A stretch of 64,000 bases of DNA from Batkoa obscura (GCA_030770535.1 JASVEC010000002.1:1302001-1366000); one strand, 5' to 3'. Shown: positions 12,410 through 23,636, counted from the first letter of the stretch. The notes: generated by a model not told the origin, from the sequence alone. Numbers and translations are program-made.

Positions 12410-12955
12410 ATGCAATTCACTACCGTTTTTGTTAGCACTTTATTCACCACCTTAGTATTCGCCCAAGATCCATCTTCACAATGTATGACTGTTTGTAAAG
12501 AATTAGGAGCTAGTAGTCAAAGTGATATGAGAGATTGTACTTTTGAGTGTTTACAAATTGTCAACCAAAATTCTAGCCCAAATCAAAACCAAAATAATCG
12601 TATTTCAAATCAAATGAACAGCATGTCTTCAAGTGCTTCTTCAACTGATGGTCCAACTCCAGTTGATAAATCCATGTCTTCTTCCATAGTGTCTTCTGTC
12701 TCTTCATCTGTTTCTTCAGGCATGAATGCTAGCGCTAAAGTTTCTTCTTCTGTTAAAGCTGTTAGTTCTTCCGCTGCTTCATCTGCATCTTCTGCTGTTT
12801 CTTCTGCTGCCTCTGCTGCCTCTTCCGCTGCTTCATCTAAAGCTTCCAGCTCTGTATCTAAAAAGAAAGCAAGTGATGACTCATCAGATGCCAAATCTGT
12901 TGCTCCAGTGTTTTTCGTGGCTGCTGCCGCTTATGCAGGTTCATTGTTATTCTAA
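12410..12955 (+). CDS. secreted Ser/Ala-rich GPI-anchor-type surface protein
   Basis: A 181-aa intronless protein with signal peptide MQFTTVFVSTLFTTLVFAQ. A double CxxxC motif follows (CMTVC, 13 residues, CTFEC-LQI). Next comes a Ser/Ala stalk at about residues 75-160 dominated by SSA and ASS units, then a short basic KKK patch. The hydrophobic tail (FFVAAAAYAGSLLF) fits a GPI signal. It parallels the gene at 10673 in order of parts and in cysteine spacing, so they probably belong to one family. The acidic antisense ORF across the stalk is an artefact of Ser/Ala codon use. The function is unknown and a wall-anchored protein is the simplest reading. Confidence 0.78.
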   Translation: MQFTTVFVSTLFTTLVFAQDPSSQCMTVCKELGASSQSDMRDCTFECLQIVNQNSSPNQNQNNRISNQMNSMSSSASSTDGPTPVDKSMSSSIVSSVSSSVSSGMNASAKVSSSVKAVSSSAASSASSAVSSAASAASSAASSKASSSVSKKKASDDSSDAKSVAPVFFVAAAAYAGSLLF

Positions 12956-13113
12956 GTTTAGATTTTCAAAAGACGTTTTAGAATTTTTTACACCGGCATT
13001 TTTAACATAACATCTAACATTAAATAAAGCATTTATTTTAATTTTAAATTATAGCTTTTATAATAATCAATTTTAATAAAAAAAAATTGCAAATAATATC
13101 ACAATGTATTTTA

Positions 13114-13921
13114 TTTAATAACCAGTAAAAAGGTCACCAGCATTAAAGTTAGAACCTGCACCAATAATAGCTTGTCCTGAAGAGCTACCATAGTTGTTTG
13201 CAGCACCAGCGGATAAACCTCCACCAGCAACTACAGCAACATTAGAGCCTGAACTAGCACCTGAATAATCACCAGCACTAGCACCAAAGTTAGCTGCATT
13301 TCCAGTTACACCTGAAGCACCTGAAGCAGAAAGTTGTCCAGATGCAAAGTTAGAACCTGCACCAAACCCAGCTGTACCTGAACTTACACCTGAGTTAGAG
13401 CTTGATCCATAAGACATTCCAGGACTATTAGAATTAGCTGTATTACTTCCTGCATTAAAGGTAGATCCTACAGCAACATAAGGGGTGTTATAATCATTAG
13501 CTCCTGTACCACCATTAATAGAGTTTGAACCAGTTGAACCAGCAGCTCCTCCAGAATTTATAACACCACTATTGACATTAGTACTAGAACCAAAGCTGGT
13601 GTTTGGACCTATACCTTGACCAGCGGATGTACCATATACATTAGAAGATCCACTACCATTTGAAGTTGCACTAAGCGAATTACCAACGGCTATTTGACCA
13701 CCATTAGTGGAACCTAATATTGCACCACTTCCACTAGCAGTAGTAATTGAATTATCTGGAACTGGGATTGAAGAAACAGAAGCTAAGAGAACAGCAAGGA
13801 TAAATTTGTACATTATTGTTTTATTAGGTGAATTAAGGATTATTATTATATTAGTTAGCTTTTTATTAGTGCTTTGTGGTAAGTTAAATGGTAGATTTTC
13901 AAACGTTTATATATGTTTTTT
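13114..13921. repeat. identical duplicated tract, copy A
   Basis: About 808 bp identical to 15554-16361 (offset 2440), covering the whole Gly/Ala/Ser-rich CDS and about 108 bp upstream of its ATG. Similarity continues further upstream only in diverged form. Confidence 0.9.
13115..13813 (-). CDS. secreted Gly/Ser/Ala/Asn-rich repetitive protein, copy A
   Basis: A 232-aa intronless protein with signal peptide MYKFILAVLLASVSSIP. The mature part contains almost only Gly, Ser, Ala, Asn, Thr and Val and has no cysteine. Irregular units built on GSNFNAG, GSTFNAG and GSNFASG recur about every 15-30 residues. There is no hydrophobic tail (it ends DLFTGY), so it is probably released or wall-trapped rather than GPI-anchored. 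Such composition is seen in structural or adhesive extracellular proteins; beta-rich assembly is an inference. The protein is identical to that at 15555-16253. Confidence 0.75.
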   Translation of the reverse strand: MYKFILAVLLASVSSIPVPDNSITTASGSGAILGSTNGGQIAVGNSLSATSNGSGSSNVYGTSAGQGIGPNTSFGSSTNVNSGVINSGGAAGSTGSNSINGGTGANDYNTPYVAVGSTFNAGSNTANSNSPGMSYGSSSNSGVSSGTAGFGAGSNFASGQLSASGASGVTGNAANFGASAGDYSGASSGSNVAVVAGGGLSAGAANNYGSSSGQAIIGAGSNFNAGDLFTGY

Positions 13922-15553
13922 TGGCCATATGGTTTTTTATATAGAAGGTTTGTTTTAGTTAATTTATTGTCGATATTACTTCCCCATCTCATTGAGAATC
14001 TATCCCTAAACTATTTGTTTATATTTTAAATATTTCAATATCTTGATATACTTTTTTTGTCCTTTATTTTATTTTACTCCATCAATTTCAAAACCTAATA
14101 TTTTAAAGTTAACTTAAAAAAGGTTTTGATTTATGGCGCAAATTAAAATATTGGGCTTCTATTAAATTTAAAAGGAGGCAATTTTTATTAAATGAAATAA
14201 AATCGGCGCCATTTATTTTAAAATATACCTTTAATCCTATATCAATTAATTATAGGTTTTAGTTATTTAAGTTAAATTGCTATTGTTCAATATTTAGAAG
14301 TTTTAAATAAGTGAAGGCACAAAATGAGTTGAATATTCTTTTTTCGAATATTAGAGTATTTGATTTATATTTATATTTTTAAACTAGAAAAATATATTAC
14401 AATTAGCTCATAATCTATTTGAACTAATAACTATATTTAAACTAGAGATTGCATAACTTTAGTTAGTATAAAATTAATCTTCTAGTTTGATAAAGTAATT
14501 TTACATATTATTGTTAGCTACTAAAAATAGCTAAAATTTTTCAAAAGAATATATATAAAAATAATTCCAGTGTTTCCCCAGTTGACCTAGACTAAATGTT
14601 ACTTAACTTTCCCTTTTTTTACCCTTGCTCTAAACCTTTATTATAACTACCAGGCTCTAGATTATCTCTGTACTTAATCAATATTATCGGGTAACAATTA
14701 AATTGTCTCATTTATTGCTTTTTCTACTTTTCCATAGATGAGTCCTTTAAAAAAATGAACTTTCAAGGTATCAAATATAACCTCTCAAATCTAAGGGTTG
14801 TAAAATCGTGTTAAGTTACTTTCTACCAATCGTCTAGTCCCGCTTACTTATGAACTCTCTCTTTTTAACTTTGAATTCTTTTCAATTAAATTGATTTAAA
14901 ATATTTTTATCTTGAACAGTAAAACATTTAGAGGCTCTACTTCTTCAGGATCAAAAAAAGTAGAAAAACATAGAGCATTTTGACTTGCACTATAATGGCA
15001 ATATTTCTATATACTTTAATATTATACAACCTTAAGTTTTTAATGATCAAATAACAGTATGCAATAGAAATACGCTCTAAATATTTATATTTAAAATTGA
15101 TTAATAATTGAAAAACTCAAATTTTAATTGTTTTTGTTAAAGATTTTTTAATTTTTTAATTTTTGCAATATTGGTATATATTTTTAAAAACTCTACATAA
15201 TACGATTTAAATATAGTTATCATCGAATTGTTATAGATGATTTTTATAGATGATTTGTATAGATTTTTAAATATTTCGAATGCCAAAATAATTAATTGTA
15301 AAAAACCTGAATAACTATATGGGGATATTTTTTCATTTAAGAATTTTGCTGATAATCTTTCCACTTAAATAGTGCTTAAAAATGGAAAAAGTAATGAAGA
15401 CAAAAACATCCTCATATCTTTTTCTATAAAACTATTAAATAGATAATGAATTAATCAAAGTTAATACTATTTTTAGGCACATAAAAGATATTGATCAAAG
15501 TGATAAAAATATCAAAATAAGAGTTTAAAATATATAACAAATCATAATAATTT
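13922..15553. other. spacer between the twin genes
   Basis: The first ~300 bp (upstream of copy A) aligns loosely with 16362-16680: both carry a CCATCT patch, CTTAAACTA-type words and ATGGCGCAAATT at about 14134 and 16575. The remainder is unique, AT-rich and gene-free, apart from the foldback element at 15317-15417. Confidence 0.6.
15317..15417 (-). repeat. foldback MITE copy 2
   Basis: Termini ATATGGGGATAT and CATCCTCATAT. The interior CTTAAATAGTGCTTAAAAATGG is typical of the family. It lies just downstream of gene copy B, in the spacer separating the twin genes. Confidence 0.85.
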
Positions 15554-16361
15554 TTTAATAACCAGTAAAAAGGTCACCAGCATTAAAGTTAGAACCTGCA
15601 CCAATAATAGCTTGTCCTGAAGAGCTACCATAGTTGTTTGCAGCACCAGCGGATAAACCTCCACCAGCAACTACAGCAACATTAGAGCCTGAACTAGCAC
15701 CTGAATAATCACCAGCACTAGCACCAAAGTTAGCTGCATTTCCAGTTACACCTGAAGCACCTGAAGCAGAAAGTTGTCCAGATGCAAAGTTAGAACCTGC
15801 ACCAAACCCAGCTGTACCTGAACTTACACCTGAGTTAGAGCTTGATCCATAAGACATTCCAGGACTATTAGAATTAGCTGTATTACTTCCTGCATTAAAG
15901 GTAGATCCTACAGCAACATAAGGGGTGTTATAATCATTAGCTCCTGTACCACCATTAATAGAGTTTGAACCAGTTGAACCAGCAGCTCCTCCAGAATTTA
16001 TAACACCACTATTGACATTAGTACTAGAACCAAAGCTGGTGTTTGGACCTATACCTTGACCAGCGGATGTACCATATACATTAGAAGATCCACTACCATT
16101 TGAAGTTGCACTAAGCGAATTACCAACGGCTATTTGACCACCATTAGTGGAACCTAATATTGCACCACTTCCACTAGCAGTAGTAATTGAATTATCTGGA
16201 ACTGGGATTGAAGAAACAGAAGCTAAGAGAACAGCAAGGATAAATTTGTACATTATTGTTTTATTAGGTGAATTAAGGATTATTATTATATTAGTTAGCT
16301 TTTTATTAGTGCTTTGTGGTAAGTTAAATGGTAGATTTTCAAACGTTTATATATGTTTTTT
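15554..16361. repeat. identical duplicated tract, copy B
   Basis: Partner of 13114-13921. Identity stops sharply one base beyond the stop codon on one side and inside a T-run at 16361 on the other. Confidence 0.9.
15555..16253 (-). CDS. secreted Gly/Ser/Ala/Asn-rich repetitive protein, copy B
   Basis: Encodes exactly the same 232 aa as the gene at 13115 and, as far as I can read, the same nucleotides, silent sites included. Both copies are on the minus strand as a direct tandem with a 1.7-kb spacer. Because the more distal upstream DNA is clearly related but diverged, the identity of the gene itself looks like recent homogenisation rather than a very young duplication of the whole block. Both copies are intact and each has its own upstream region, so both are probably expressed. 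Confidence 0.75.
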   Translation of the reverse strand: MYKFILAVLLASVSSIPVPDNSITTASGSGAILGSTNGGQIAVGNSLSATSNGSGSSNVYGTSAGQGIGPNTSFGSSTNVNSGVINSGGAAGSTGSNSINGGTGANDYNTPYVAVGSTFNAGSNTANSNSPGMSYGSSSNSGVSSGTAGFGAGSNFASGQLSASGASGVTGNAANFGASAGDYSGASSGSNVAVVAGGGLSAGAANNYGSSSGQAIIGAGSNFNAGDLFTGY

Positions 16362-17696
16362 GATCCGTATGGGGATTAGTGTAGAGGTTTTATTTAAAAA
16401 AGTTAATATATTATAGGTAGTAGCTCTCCATCTTGTTAATATTAAATCCTTAAACTACTTAGTTGTATTTTTAATATTTTTAATGGCTTTATTACCTTGA
16501 CATACTATTTTTATATTTTACTCCAATACTTTTAAAACCTATTTTTAAAGTTAGCCAAAAAAGTAGTAAATTTTATGGCGCAAATTGAAATATCAAGCTT
16601 TTGTGAATTGATGAGGGGTGTTTTTAAAATAAGTAAAAAGGACACCATTTTTTTATTCTGATTTTTTAACCAAATATACAATTGCTATAACTTTATTACG
16701 ACGAATAATTTTAAATAAAATTTTGCTAAAATCACGTAACATTTAGTAGCTAAGCATTAAAAAACCAGACAAGCAAACAAATGGTTTTAAAAATTATAAA
16801 TCTGATCACAATATAATTACAGCAGCTGTATGAGATTATTTCAAAATGATATCCCTTTTGGGCAATTTTTTTTAGCAAATATATAGAATTGCTACAGTTA
16901 AATTTTTATATGTAAAGTATGTTATTTAAAGATGAAAGATATTTTCTGTTGCAAACAATAGCCTTTTCATTATTTTGCGCAAAAAAAGGAGATTATTTAA
17001 AAATACCATCATAAAAAAAATTAATTATTCAAAAAACTAGTATTGATAGTTTTTGATTATATACCATTTATAGCGGATTATAACATATGAGTATCATTTT
17101 ATATTAAAAACACTAACCGCTTATTATACATTTCTAATAAAGGCATGTGTTTTATTAACTTCATATCAACTATACTGATAAAAGGAATTTTAGGGTGTTA
17201 ATGTAGGCTTGGTAATATGAGGATGTATTTTTATTTGAGAATTTTACTAACAATCTTTTCATTCAATAGTGTTTAAAAAAATGGAAAAGTAATGAAATCA
17301 AAAGAAACATCCCTGTATGTTTAATGAATATTTTTTGTTTTCAACTTTAAAATAGTAATCATAGGATTGAACAAAATGTTTTTGTTCTCAGTTTTATCTT
17401 AAATTCATATTACTATGAGTAATATTTTTTAAAATTTAAGTTATTATTATAAATATAATGATGATATACGTCAAACTATTCAAAAATCTAGTATGTATAC
17501 TTATGTAGTACTTATTTGTATTAGCATAAAAAACAAAGCATAATTGTGTTTATAATAAAACAATGATAATGCATATTGAATATGAAGATAGATTGTTTAT
17601 TTCGATAAAAAGAAGTAGAACCATTAATACAATATTAAATTAGATAATATCGCTTATAATAATATCAAAATAAACAAAAATGCAATACCACATAGT
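16362..17696. other. gene-free spacer before the peptide array
   Basis: It contains the diverged partner of the copy A upstream region (to about 16680) and foldback element copy 3. The last ~170 bp (about 17515-17690) resembles the DNA downstream of the 19106 gene, so it belongs to the array's repeat unit. Confidence 0.55.
17213..17320 (-). repeat. foldback MITE copy 3
   Basis: Termini ATATGAGGATGT and CATCCCTGTAT. The interior AGAATTTTACTAACAATCTTT and AATAGTGTTTAAA fit the family. Confidence 0.85.
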
Positions 17697-17906
17697 TTAG
17701 CAATCGGCACCACAGCAGCATCTACCCCAATCACAATCTCCATTGAGACCCCATCTAGTACTTCTTTCATTGAATCCACAAGCATTTAAACAATCTTGGT
17801 CAATAAGACATTGTCCAGTTTTGGAAGTACATCTTCTACAAATATCCGAACCAGTTACATAGAGAATGAAAAAGAGAACTAATAATAATTTGAAATTGTT
17901 AAGCAT
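17697..17906 (-). CDS. secreted ten-cysteine defensin-like peptide, type B (gene 1)
   Basis: 69 aa. The signal peptide is MLNNFKLLLVLFFILYVTG. The mature ~50 residues carry ten cysteines spaced C-x2-C-x6-C-x5-C-x3-C-x14-C-x4-CCC-x3-C. The CxxxC, the later CxC (within CCC) and a G-x-C-x4-C gamma-core-like stretch (NGDCDWGRC) fit a cysteine-stabilised alpha-beta (defensin) fold with two extra disulfides. That fold is my inference, since no family was recognised. A 53-nt leader intron lies at 17917-17969, and a TATAAATA box at 18023-18030 on the minus strand. Identical in protein to the gene at 22329. Possible roles include antimicrobial, interaction or signalling peptide; nothing in the sequence decides. 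Confidence 0.85.
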   Translation of the reverse strand: MLNNFKLLLVLFFILYVTGSDICRRCTSKTGQCLIDQDCLNACGFNERSTRWGLNGDCDWGRCCCGADC

Positions 17907-18047
17907 TTTGAGTATTCTAAAGGAAAAGATATTAATATTTTATAGTTTAAATCTTATAACTATGTTTACCTTCTAAAGCAATAAAATAAGTGTTTATAAA
18001 TATTCCTGATACTTTCATCCACTATTTATACTATTTTTTACCAAAGA
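17697..18047. repeat. type B peptide gene duplication, copy 1
   Basis: A 351-bp block (CDS, leader intron, TATA region) essentially identical to 22329-22679 (offset 4632). Similarity drops abruptly just upstream of the TATA region at ACCAAAGA. Confidence 0.85.
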
Positions 18048-19105
18048 CAAGCAATAATGACATTTTTAACGTTGGAAGTAACCCGTAGTATCATGTTGGA
18101 GTGTATTTTTTTACTTACCTCAAGTAAACTTCAATTGTAATATCAATAACCTTTATAGGAATAGGATGTTAAAGTTTTTACGAGAAAACAAATTTCAACA
18201 CCAATTATTATTTAATTATGATAAAAATAAAATAATAACTAGTTGTGTGTTGTGAATAGTTAACTCATTATATATTTTTATTTACTTTCTGCACTTGGTT
18301 TTATTTTATTTTGACATATTCATAACGTCAATTGGTAGGACACATTTGAAGATATGACCCAATTTAGCTAATTATATCACGGGTAATTAATTAAAAATAA
18401 TCATAAGTTAGCTTGAAATTTAATTAAAAATTCAGTTAAAGTGATGTATTTAATTATGCAAGAGTTAACCTCAATTATTGATTGTTACGAAATTAAACAA
18501 ATTATTCTAACAAATATTAGAAAGAGGAATTGATAATTTTTTTAGTCACATACTGATCATATGGAGTACAATAACCGTGATTTTATTTAATATTAAATTG
18601 GTTAACTATTTTACGATAAGCATCACCAGCTAAAAAATAGTTAACAAGCTATTTCTAGAGTATAATCATTATAAAAATCTCACAAATGTCAATATTACAT
18701 AGGATTGTGTGTAAAAAGTATTTTTTAGGTTGAACATTAATTGGTTAAAATTCCATATTAATATAAGCACTTTGATTTTCAACTCTATATCTAAAGCAGT
18801 AACTTTTACAAAGGACAACTTAAATCAAAGTTGTGACATTAATAATGTTGACTATCGTCAATTAATAACAGAGGAACTATTCGAAGTCATTCTGCTCTGA
18901 CTTGTAGCTATGTTTTACCTGTATTAGTATAAAAAACAGAGCATATCTCAATCTTAATCAAATAAGGATAGTGATTATTAAATATAAGGATAAATTGTTT
19001 ATTTCGATAAATAGGGGTAATTTGCTAACTTAGTATTAAAACAATATAGTATCATTTTTAATAGTAAACAATAATATCAGAATAGAAAACGCAGGATTAT
19101 GTAGT

Positions 19106-19321
19106 TTAGCAATCGGCACCGCAGCAACAGCTACCCCAATCACAATCTCCATTGATACCCCATTTTGGACTTCTAGGGAAGTTAGAGCAAGCATTTCCAC
19201 ATTCGTGATCAGCAACACAAGTTCTGCCTACAGCACCTTTTTTATTACATCTTCTACAGATATCAGAGGTCACAAAAAAGACGAAAAAGAGAACTAATAA
19301 TAATTTGAAATTGGTAAACAT
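19106..19321 (-). CDS. secreted ten-cysteine defensin-like peptide, type A (gene 2)
   Basis: 71 aa. The signal peptide (MFTNFKLLLVLFFVFFVTS) is nearly shared with type B. The mature peptide has spacing C-x2-C-x9-C-x5-C-x3-C-x14-C-x4-CCC-x3-C and the same ending, CDWGSCCCGADC. By residue count the mature type A is about one net positive charge and type B about one net negative. The 53-nt leader intron is at 19332-19384. Its upstream TATA site is degenerate (GTATGAAC), unlike other members, so this copy may be weakly expressed. The upstream TTTAAAAATGTCA word matches the array's conserved promoter motif. The protein is identical to five other copies. Confidence 0.85.
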   Translation of the reverse strand: MFTNFKLLLVLFFVFFVTSDICRRCNKKGAVGRTCVADHECGNACSNFPRSPKWGINGDCDWGSCCCGADC

Positions 19322-20685
19322 TTTAAATATTCTAAAATAAAAGAACTATTGAGACTTATTATTTTATATTTCATAAATGATTACATCTTCTACAATGATA
19401 AGATCAACTGTCAATAACTATTATCACTACTTTAATACTCTGTTCATACTGCTTTTCACACAAAGTTGATTAGGTTGACATTTTTAAACCCGAAATTGAA
19501 CGTAAAGCCATAATGATAACAGTTTTATTGCTATTCTAATGAAGTCAGTTTATATTATAATTAATAATTTTGAAATTAAAGAAGTAATAAAATGATTTAA
19601 TAATTGAATTTCGACATCTATTATTATATAACTATGATAATAAATAATAGCAATAATAAATAGTAGTAAACTGTAGAATTATGAGTTAACTATTTGGTTT
19701 TTATAGATTTAACATATTTGATTAATTTAAACCATTTTAATAATTTCATAATATCAATTAATGAAACATTTTGAAATATTCTAATTTAGCTAATTATAGC
19801 TACAATTTGATAAAAAAATATAAATGATTAAAATAATTTCTGACTAAAAAATAATATCATCAAATTTGATATTTATGTGTTTTAATAAAAATGCAAGCAC
19901 GATATTAACAAACAATTAAAAGGACATTTGTTTGTTTACTTAGTTACACAGTTATGATGAGTTCTAATAAAAGGAACATTAACTTAAAATTTGTTTTTTT
20001 TATAGTCTTAATAAATACAGTATGATTATAAACGAAATTTGTGGATGCTTTTTAGTTATTACTCTTTTTACTATTTTCTGAAAATTTTAAATAAAACTAA
20101 TACAACTGTTTAAGTTCAAATGTGTGCTGGGGGAAATGAATTTTATGATTATTACCCAATCATTCTAATTTGAGGCGTATTTTTAATTCTTGTTTAAAAC
20201 AGTTAGTTAGCATATATCCGAGCTTGGATAGCATACTCATTGAATCTCTAAATTCTAGAAAAATACCAAAAAAGAGGACAATTGATAAAAAGCACCATTT
20301 GTTCAGCATGAAATTTGATATAATACTGCTATCAATAATATTTCTTTATTAACATTTGGTAAATATCAATAGTATAATATACTTAACTAAATTTCAATTG
20401 ATTAAAGTAATCATTTATAAATAAATATTTCAATTCTCAACTATGTACTATAAATGATATGGTTTATAAAGCCATTAGCATAAATCAAATTTATATATTA
20501 ATATTAGTGTTATCTTTTAAATATTGTTAAAATTACAAAGTCTATTAAGAAATCTGATACATTCATCGTTTCTGATTTACTTATCTATAATGATACAGAA
20601 TAAACAAACCAAATTTATAACTATATTTAAATAATGGTGAAACACTTAAAGATGAACTATTTATACTTTTTGTTCAAAAATAAAC

Positions 20686-20791
20686 ATATGGGAGTGTTTT
20701 TTTGGTTTCGTCACTTTTTTCTTTTTTTGAGCACTATTTGAGTGGAAAGGCTATCAGTAAAATTATTAAACAGAGAAATACATACACATAT
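20686..20791 (+). repeat. foldback MITE copy 4
   Basis: Termini CATATGGGAGTG and CACATATG. The interior GGTTTCGTCACTTTTTT and GCACTATTTGAGTGGAAAG follow the family pattern in the opposite orientation to copies 1-3. It sits immediately downstream of the decayed peptide gene. Confidence 0.85.
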
Positions 20792-20874
20792 GTTTGAAAA
20801 TTCAGTAAAATAGGTTGGTATATTTATATTAGTGTCAAAATTGACAAATCCATCATCTTATCAGTTTAACAGCC

Positions 20875-21083
20875 TATCCTATAGTAACACAAGATTAAAC
20901 TGCAATTTCCATTATAGCTCTATTTTGGAATTCCAGACTGACGATTATACTTATTTAGACAATCATTATTAGTAAAATAACATCTAGCTTTAGTCTTATA
21001 TCTTCTGCAAACATCAAAGCTAGCTACAAAGAGAATTAAAAAAAAAACTAAGAATAATTTAGAGCCTTTAAAAGTTTTAATCC
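20875..21083 (-). pseudogene. decayed defensin-like peptide gene (fossil copy)
   Basis: A minus-strand stretch aligning end to end with the array peptides, from signal-peptide region to cysteine-rich C-terminal region, and closest to type B in spacing. It is broken, with several disabling changes, and its upstream leader region is hardly recognisable. It appears clearly older than the near-identical intact copies. Treated as a relic. Confidence 0.75.
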
Positions 21084-21910
21084 TTATAAAGTAAAAAATT
21101 TAATTATAGTATAAATGAATTCTAATAGGGATTTTTACTTTTTGTAATAACAAGAAAAATATTGGAGTTTCCATCTACTTCCAAAGCGTACACATATTAT
21201 CTTCACTAAATAATAAATATTGGAGTTTAACAACTTTAACATCATAAATGAGTATATAACAATGTAGCACTGAAATTATATTTAGTTATTAAAGTAACTC
21301 GAAGTCATAATTAATAGTTTTGAAAGACTAAAGTTGTAAAAATCTCAAAAACAAATTTTGTTACATTTATTATAATCATGATAAGAAGGCTATTGATGAA
21401 TAGATATTTGTTATCTATAGGTAGGTTACCTTATACAATTGTTTATCTATTACATTTTATAAGTTAAAATTCATTTAGACAAATTTATAGTACATCTATT
21501 AATAGTATCTTTTGCTACATAATTCCTTTGATTAATTATAATTTGGACGAATGATAAAAAAAGTAACTAAAAATTGTTTAAGAAAAATATATTCAAGAAA
21601 TTATATTATTAAAAAGTAAATACAAAATTTCTTTTATTCTCTTAATTATATACTTATTATAATTGATTGTAATAGAAGAACTATCTTTTTAAATTTAATG
21701 TCTTTTATTTATTTTTATTACAATACCAATAATCAAACAAAACATATTAATAACTATGTATCAAATATAATAGTTGAAGAAAATCCTACTTATGTCAATA
21801 ACAGAAAGATTTTGCCTTAACAAATATTTTTTATAACTCTTATTTAATTAATCAAGGTTTTAACTATAAATTTACCAGTTATCTTTTCAAACCTTGTTTT
21901 CAAAATAATT

Positions 21911-22011
21911 ACTTAGGGATATTTTTTTAGTTTCATCAATTTCTCTATTTTTAAGTGTCATTTAAACAAAAAAATTATTAGTAAAATTCTCAAAAATACA
22001 TCCCCTTATAG
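21911..22011 (+). repeat. foldback MITE copy 5
   Basis: A worn copy with a TTAGGGATATTT start and an ACATCCCCTTAT end. The GTTTCATCA and AGTAAAATTCTC interior words are recognisable. Confidence 0.7.
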
Positions 22012-22328
22012 TTAGACTTTAGAGCAAAATAGGTGTTTCTAGCACGTGTCAAAAGTTGTCCTAGAATACAATTATCAAAAAAGATTATAATATTTAAAAT
22101 ATGGTTTATGCACATGCTGTTAAAACAGTCACCACTAGTATCAACATAAAAAATCATAGTAGATATATATAATTAAATAATAACAATTAACATTATTATA
22201 ACATGATAAAACCTAAATTCATTTATTTTAATAAAACTGATCTAAAAATTCAGCATGATAACAGATTAGTAACATTTATAGAGATGCTGGAAGTTATTAA
22301 AGTAAACGAGTATATCATATCACTCGGC

Positions 22329-22538
22329 TTAGCAATCGGCACCACAGCAGCATCTACCCCAATCACAATCTCCATTGAGACCCCATCTAGTACTTCTTTC
22401 ATTGAATCCACAAGCATTTAAACAATCTTGGTCAATAAGACATTGTCCAGTTTTGGAAGTACATCTTCTACAAATATCCGAACCAGTTACATAGAGAATG
22501 AAAAAGAGAACTAATAATAATTTGAAATTGTTAAGCAT
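22329..22538 (-). CDS. secreted ten-cysteine defensin-like peptide, type B (gene 3)
   Basis: The 69-aa product is identical to that of 17697-17906, and the leader intron (22549-22601) and TATAAATA (22655-22662, minus strand) match as well. The downstream DNA differs from copy 1. It is intact, with a full signal peptide and all ten cysteines. Confidence 0.85.
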   Translation of the reverse strand: MLNNFKLLLVLFFILYVTGSDICRRCTSKTGQCLIDQDCLNACGFNERSTRWGLNGDCDWGRCCCGADC

Positions 22539-22679
22539 TTTGAGTATTCTAAAGGAAAAGATATTAATATTTTATAGTTTAAATCTTATAACTATGTTTA
22601 CCTTCTAAAGCAATAAAATAAGTGTTTATAAATATTCCTGATACTTTCATCCACTATTTATACTATTTTTTACCAAAGA
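22329..22679. repeat. type B peptide gene duplication, copy 2
   Basis: Partner of 17697-18047, again ending at ACCAAAGA upstream. The DNA beyond is unrelated or strongly diverged. Confidence 0.85.
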
Positions 22680-23428
22680 TAAATAACATGATGATGATAA
22701 TTTCGATATTTAAGGTTAAGTGGTAGTGTTGACAATCTTGATGTTTAAAGTTAAGCTATGTATTATATATACATTTTATGATTTAATAATTAAATAGATA
22801 CTAACTTTAATTGTATGTCTTACGACAATAGTTATGAATCACATCAATCAAAAAATCTTTAACCTTATTTATTTTATATTTCAATTCCGTTTAAACTGCT
22901 AACTTTCTTTTATTACTATATTCGTTAATTTGCATTTAACTATTAAAAATTTTAAGGAGCCAGTGGCTTCCAAGTGTTTAATTGTTGAAAGAAATTTAAG
23001 ATTAGATTGAATAATAGACAAAGGAAGAAGGGGGGAGAAAGTAAAGTATCTTAGTCAAATTGTAAAATACTCCGAATTTAAGTCCACAACATTATAAATT
23101 TTCATTAATTAAGGTTCAATTGTGTATGCAAAAACAGTGATAAAAATTAAAATTGAGAATTGTAGCAAAGTTAACAAAAATGGTTTTATGATTGGCTAAA
23201 TTCATGATTCCTTATCAACTCTGATGAAGACAATTGTAAGAATTGTTGTGTATAAAAATATCTATACTTTATGATTAAAAATAGAGTTAGTAGTTGTCAT
23301 CAAATAAGCCCCCAATGCATTCACGAATATCACAAGCAACTATTGGATTTATTTCTAGAATATTAAGACGTAAGATAATAAATGCATTAAATAACCGAAT
23401 TAGTAAATGTTAGTTCAAAAAAATATAC

Positions 23429-23535
23429 ATATGGGGATGTTTTTTTTGGCTTCATTATTTTTTCCATTTTTTAGGCACTATTTGAGTGGAAAATTTGTTA
23501 GTAAAATTCTTAAATACAAAAATACGTCCCCATAT
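23429..23535 (+). repeat. foldback MITE copy 6
   Basis: Near-consensus copy: ATATGGGGATGT, GGCTTCATTA, GGCACTATTTGAGTGGAAAA, ending CGTCCCCATATG. It shares its right terminus with copy 7. Confidence 0.92.
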
Positions 23536-23636
23536 GGAGGTATCTTTTTGGTTTCATCACTTTTTTGATTATTTGAGCATTGCTTCAGTGAAAAGATCAT
23601 TAGTTAGGTTTTCAAACAAAAAGGATACCCCCATAT
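23532..23636 (+). repeat. foldback MITE copy 7
   Basis: Same orientation as copy 6 and abutting it, with the terminal ATATGG used by both. It is more diverged (GCATTGCTTCAGTGAAAAG) and ends ACCCCCATATT. Confidence 0.85.

Larger units (their letters stand above)
19385..22328. other. long array spacer with decayed copy
   Basis: The longest gap in the array. It holds the decayed peptide gene (about 20875-21083) and foldback elements at 20686 and 21911. The rest is AT-rich with no supportable gene. Confidence 0.6.

Noticed and set aside
12610-12894. Antisense Glu/Ala-rich ORF
   Set aside because: Mirror of the Ser/Ala stalk codons of the 12410 gene; no start context or homology.
20170-20352. 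60-codon ORF in the array spacer
   Set aside because: No signal peptide in the correct place, no cysteine pattern, no similarity to the neighbours.
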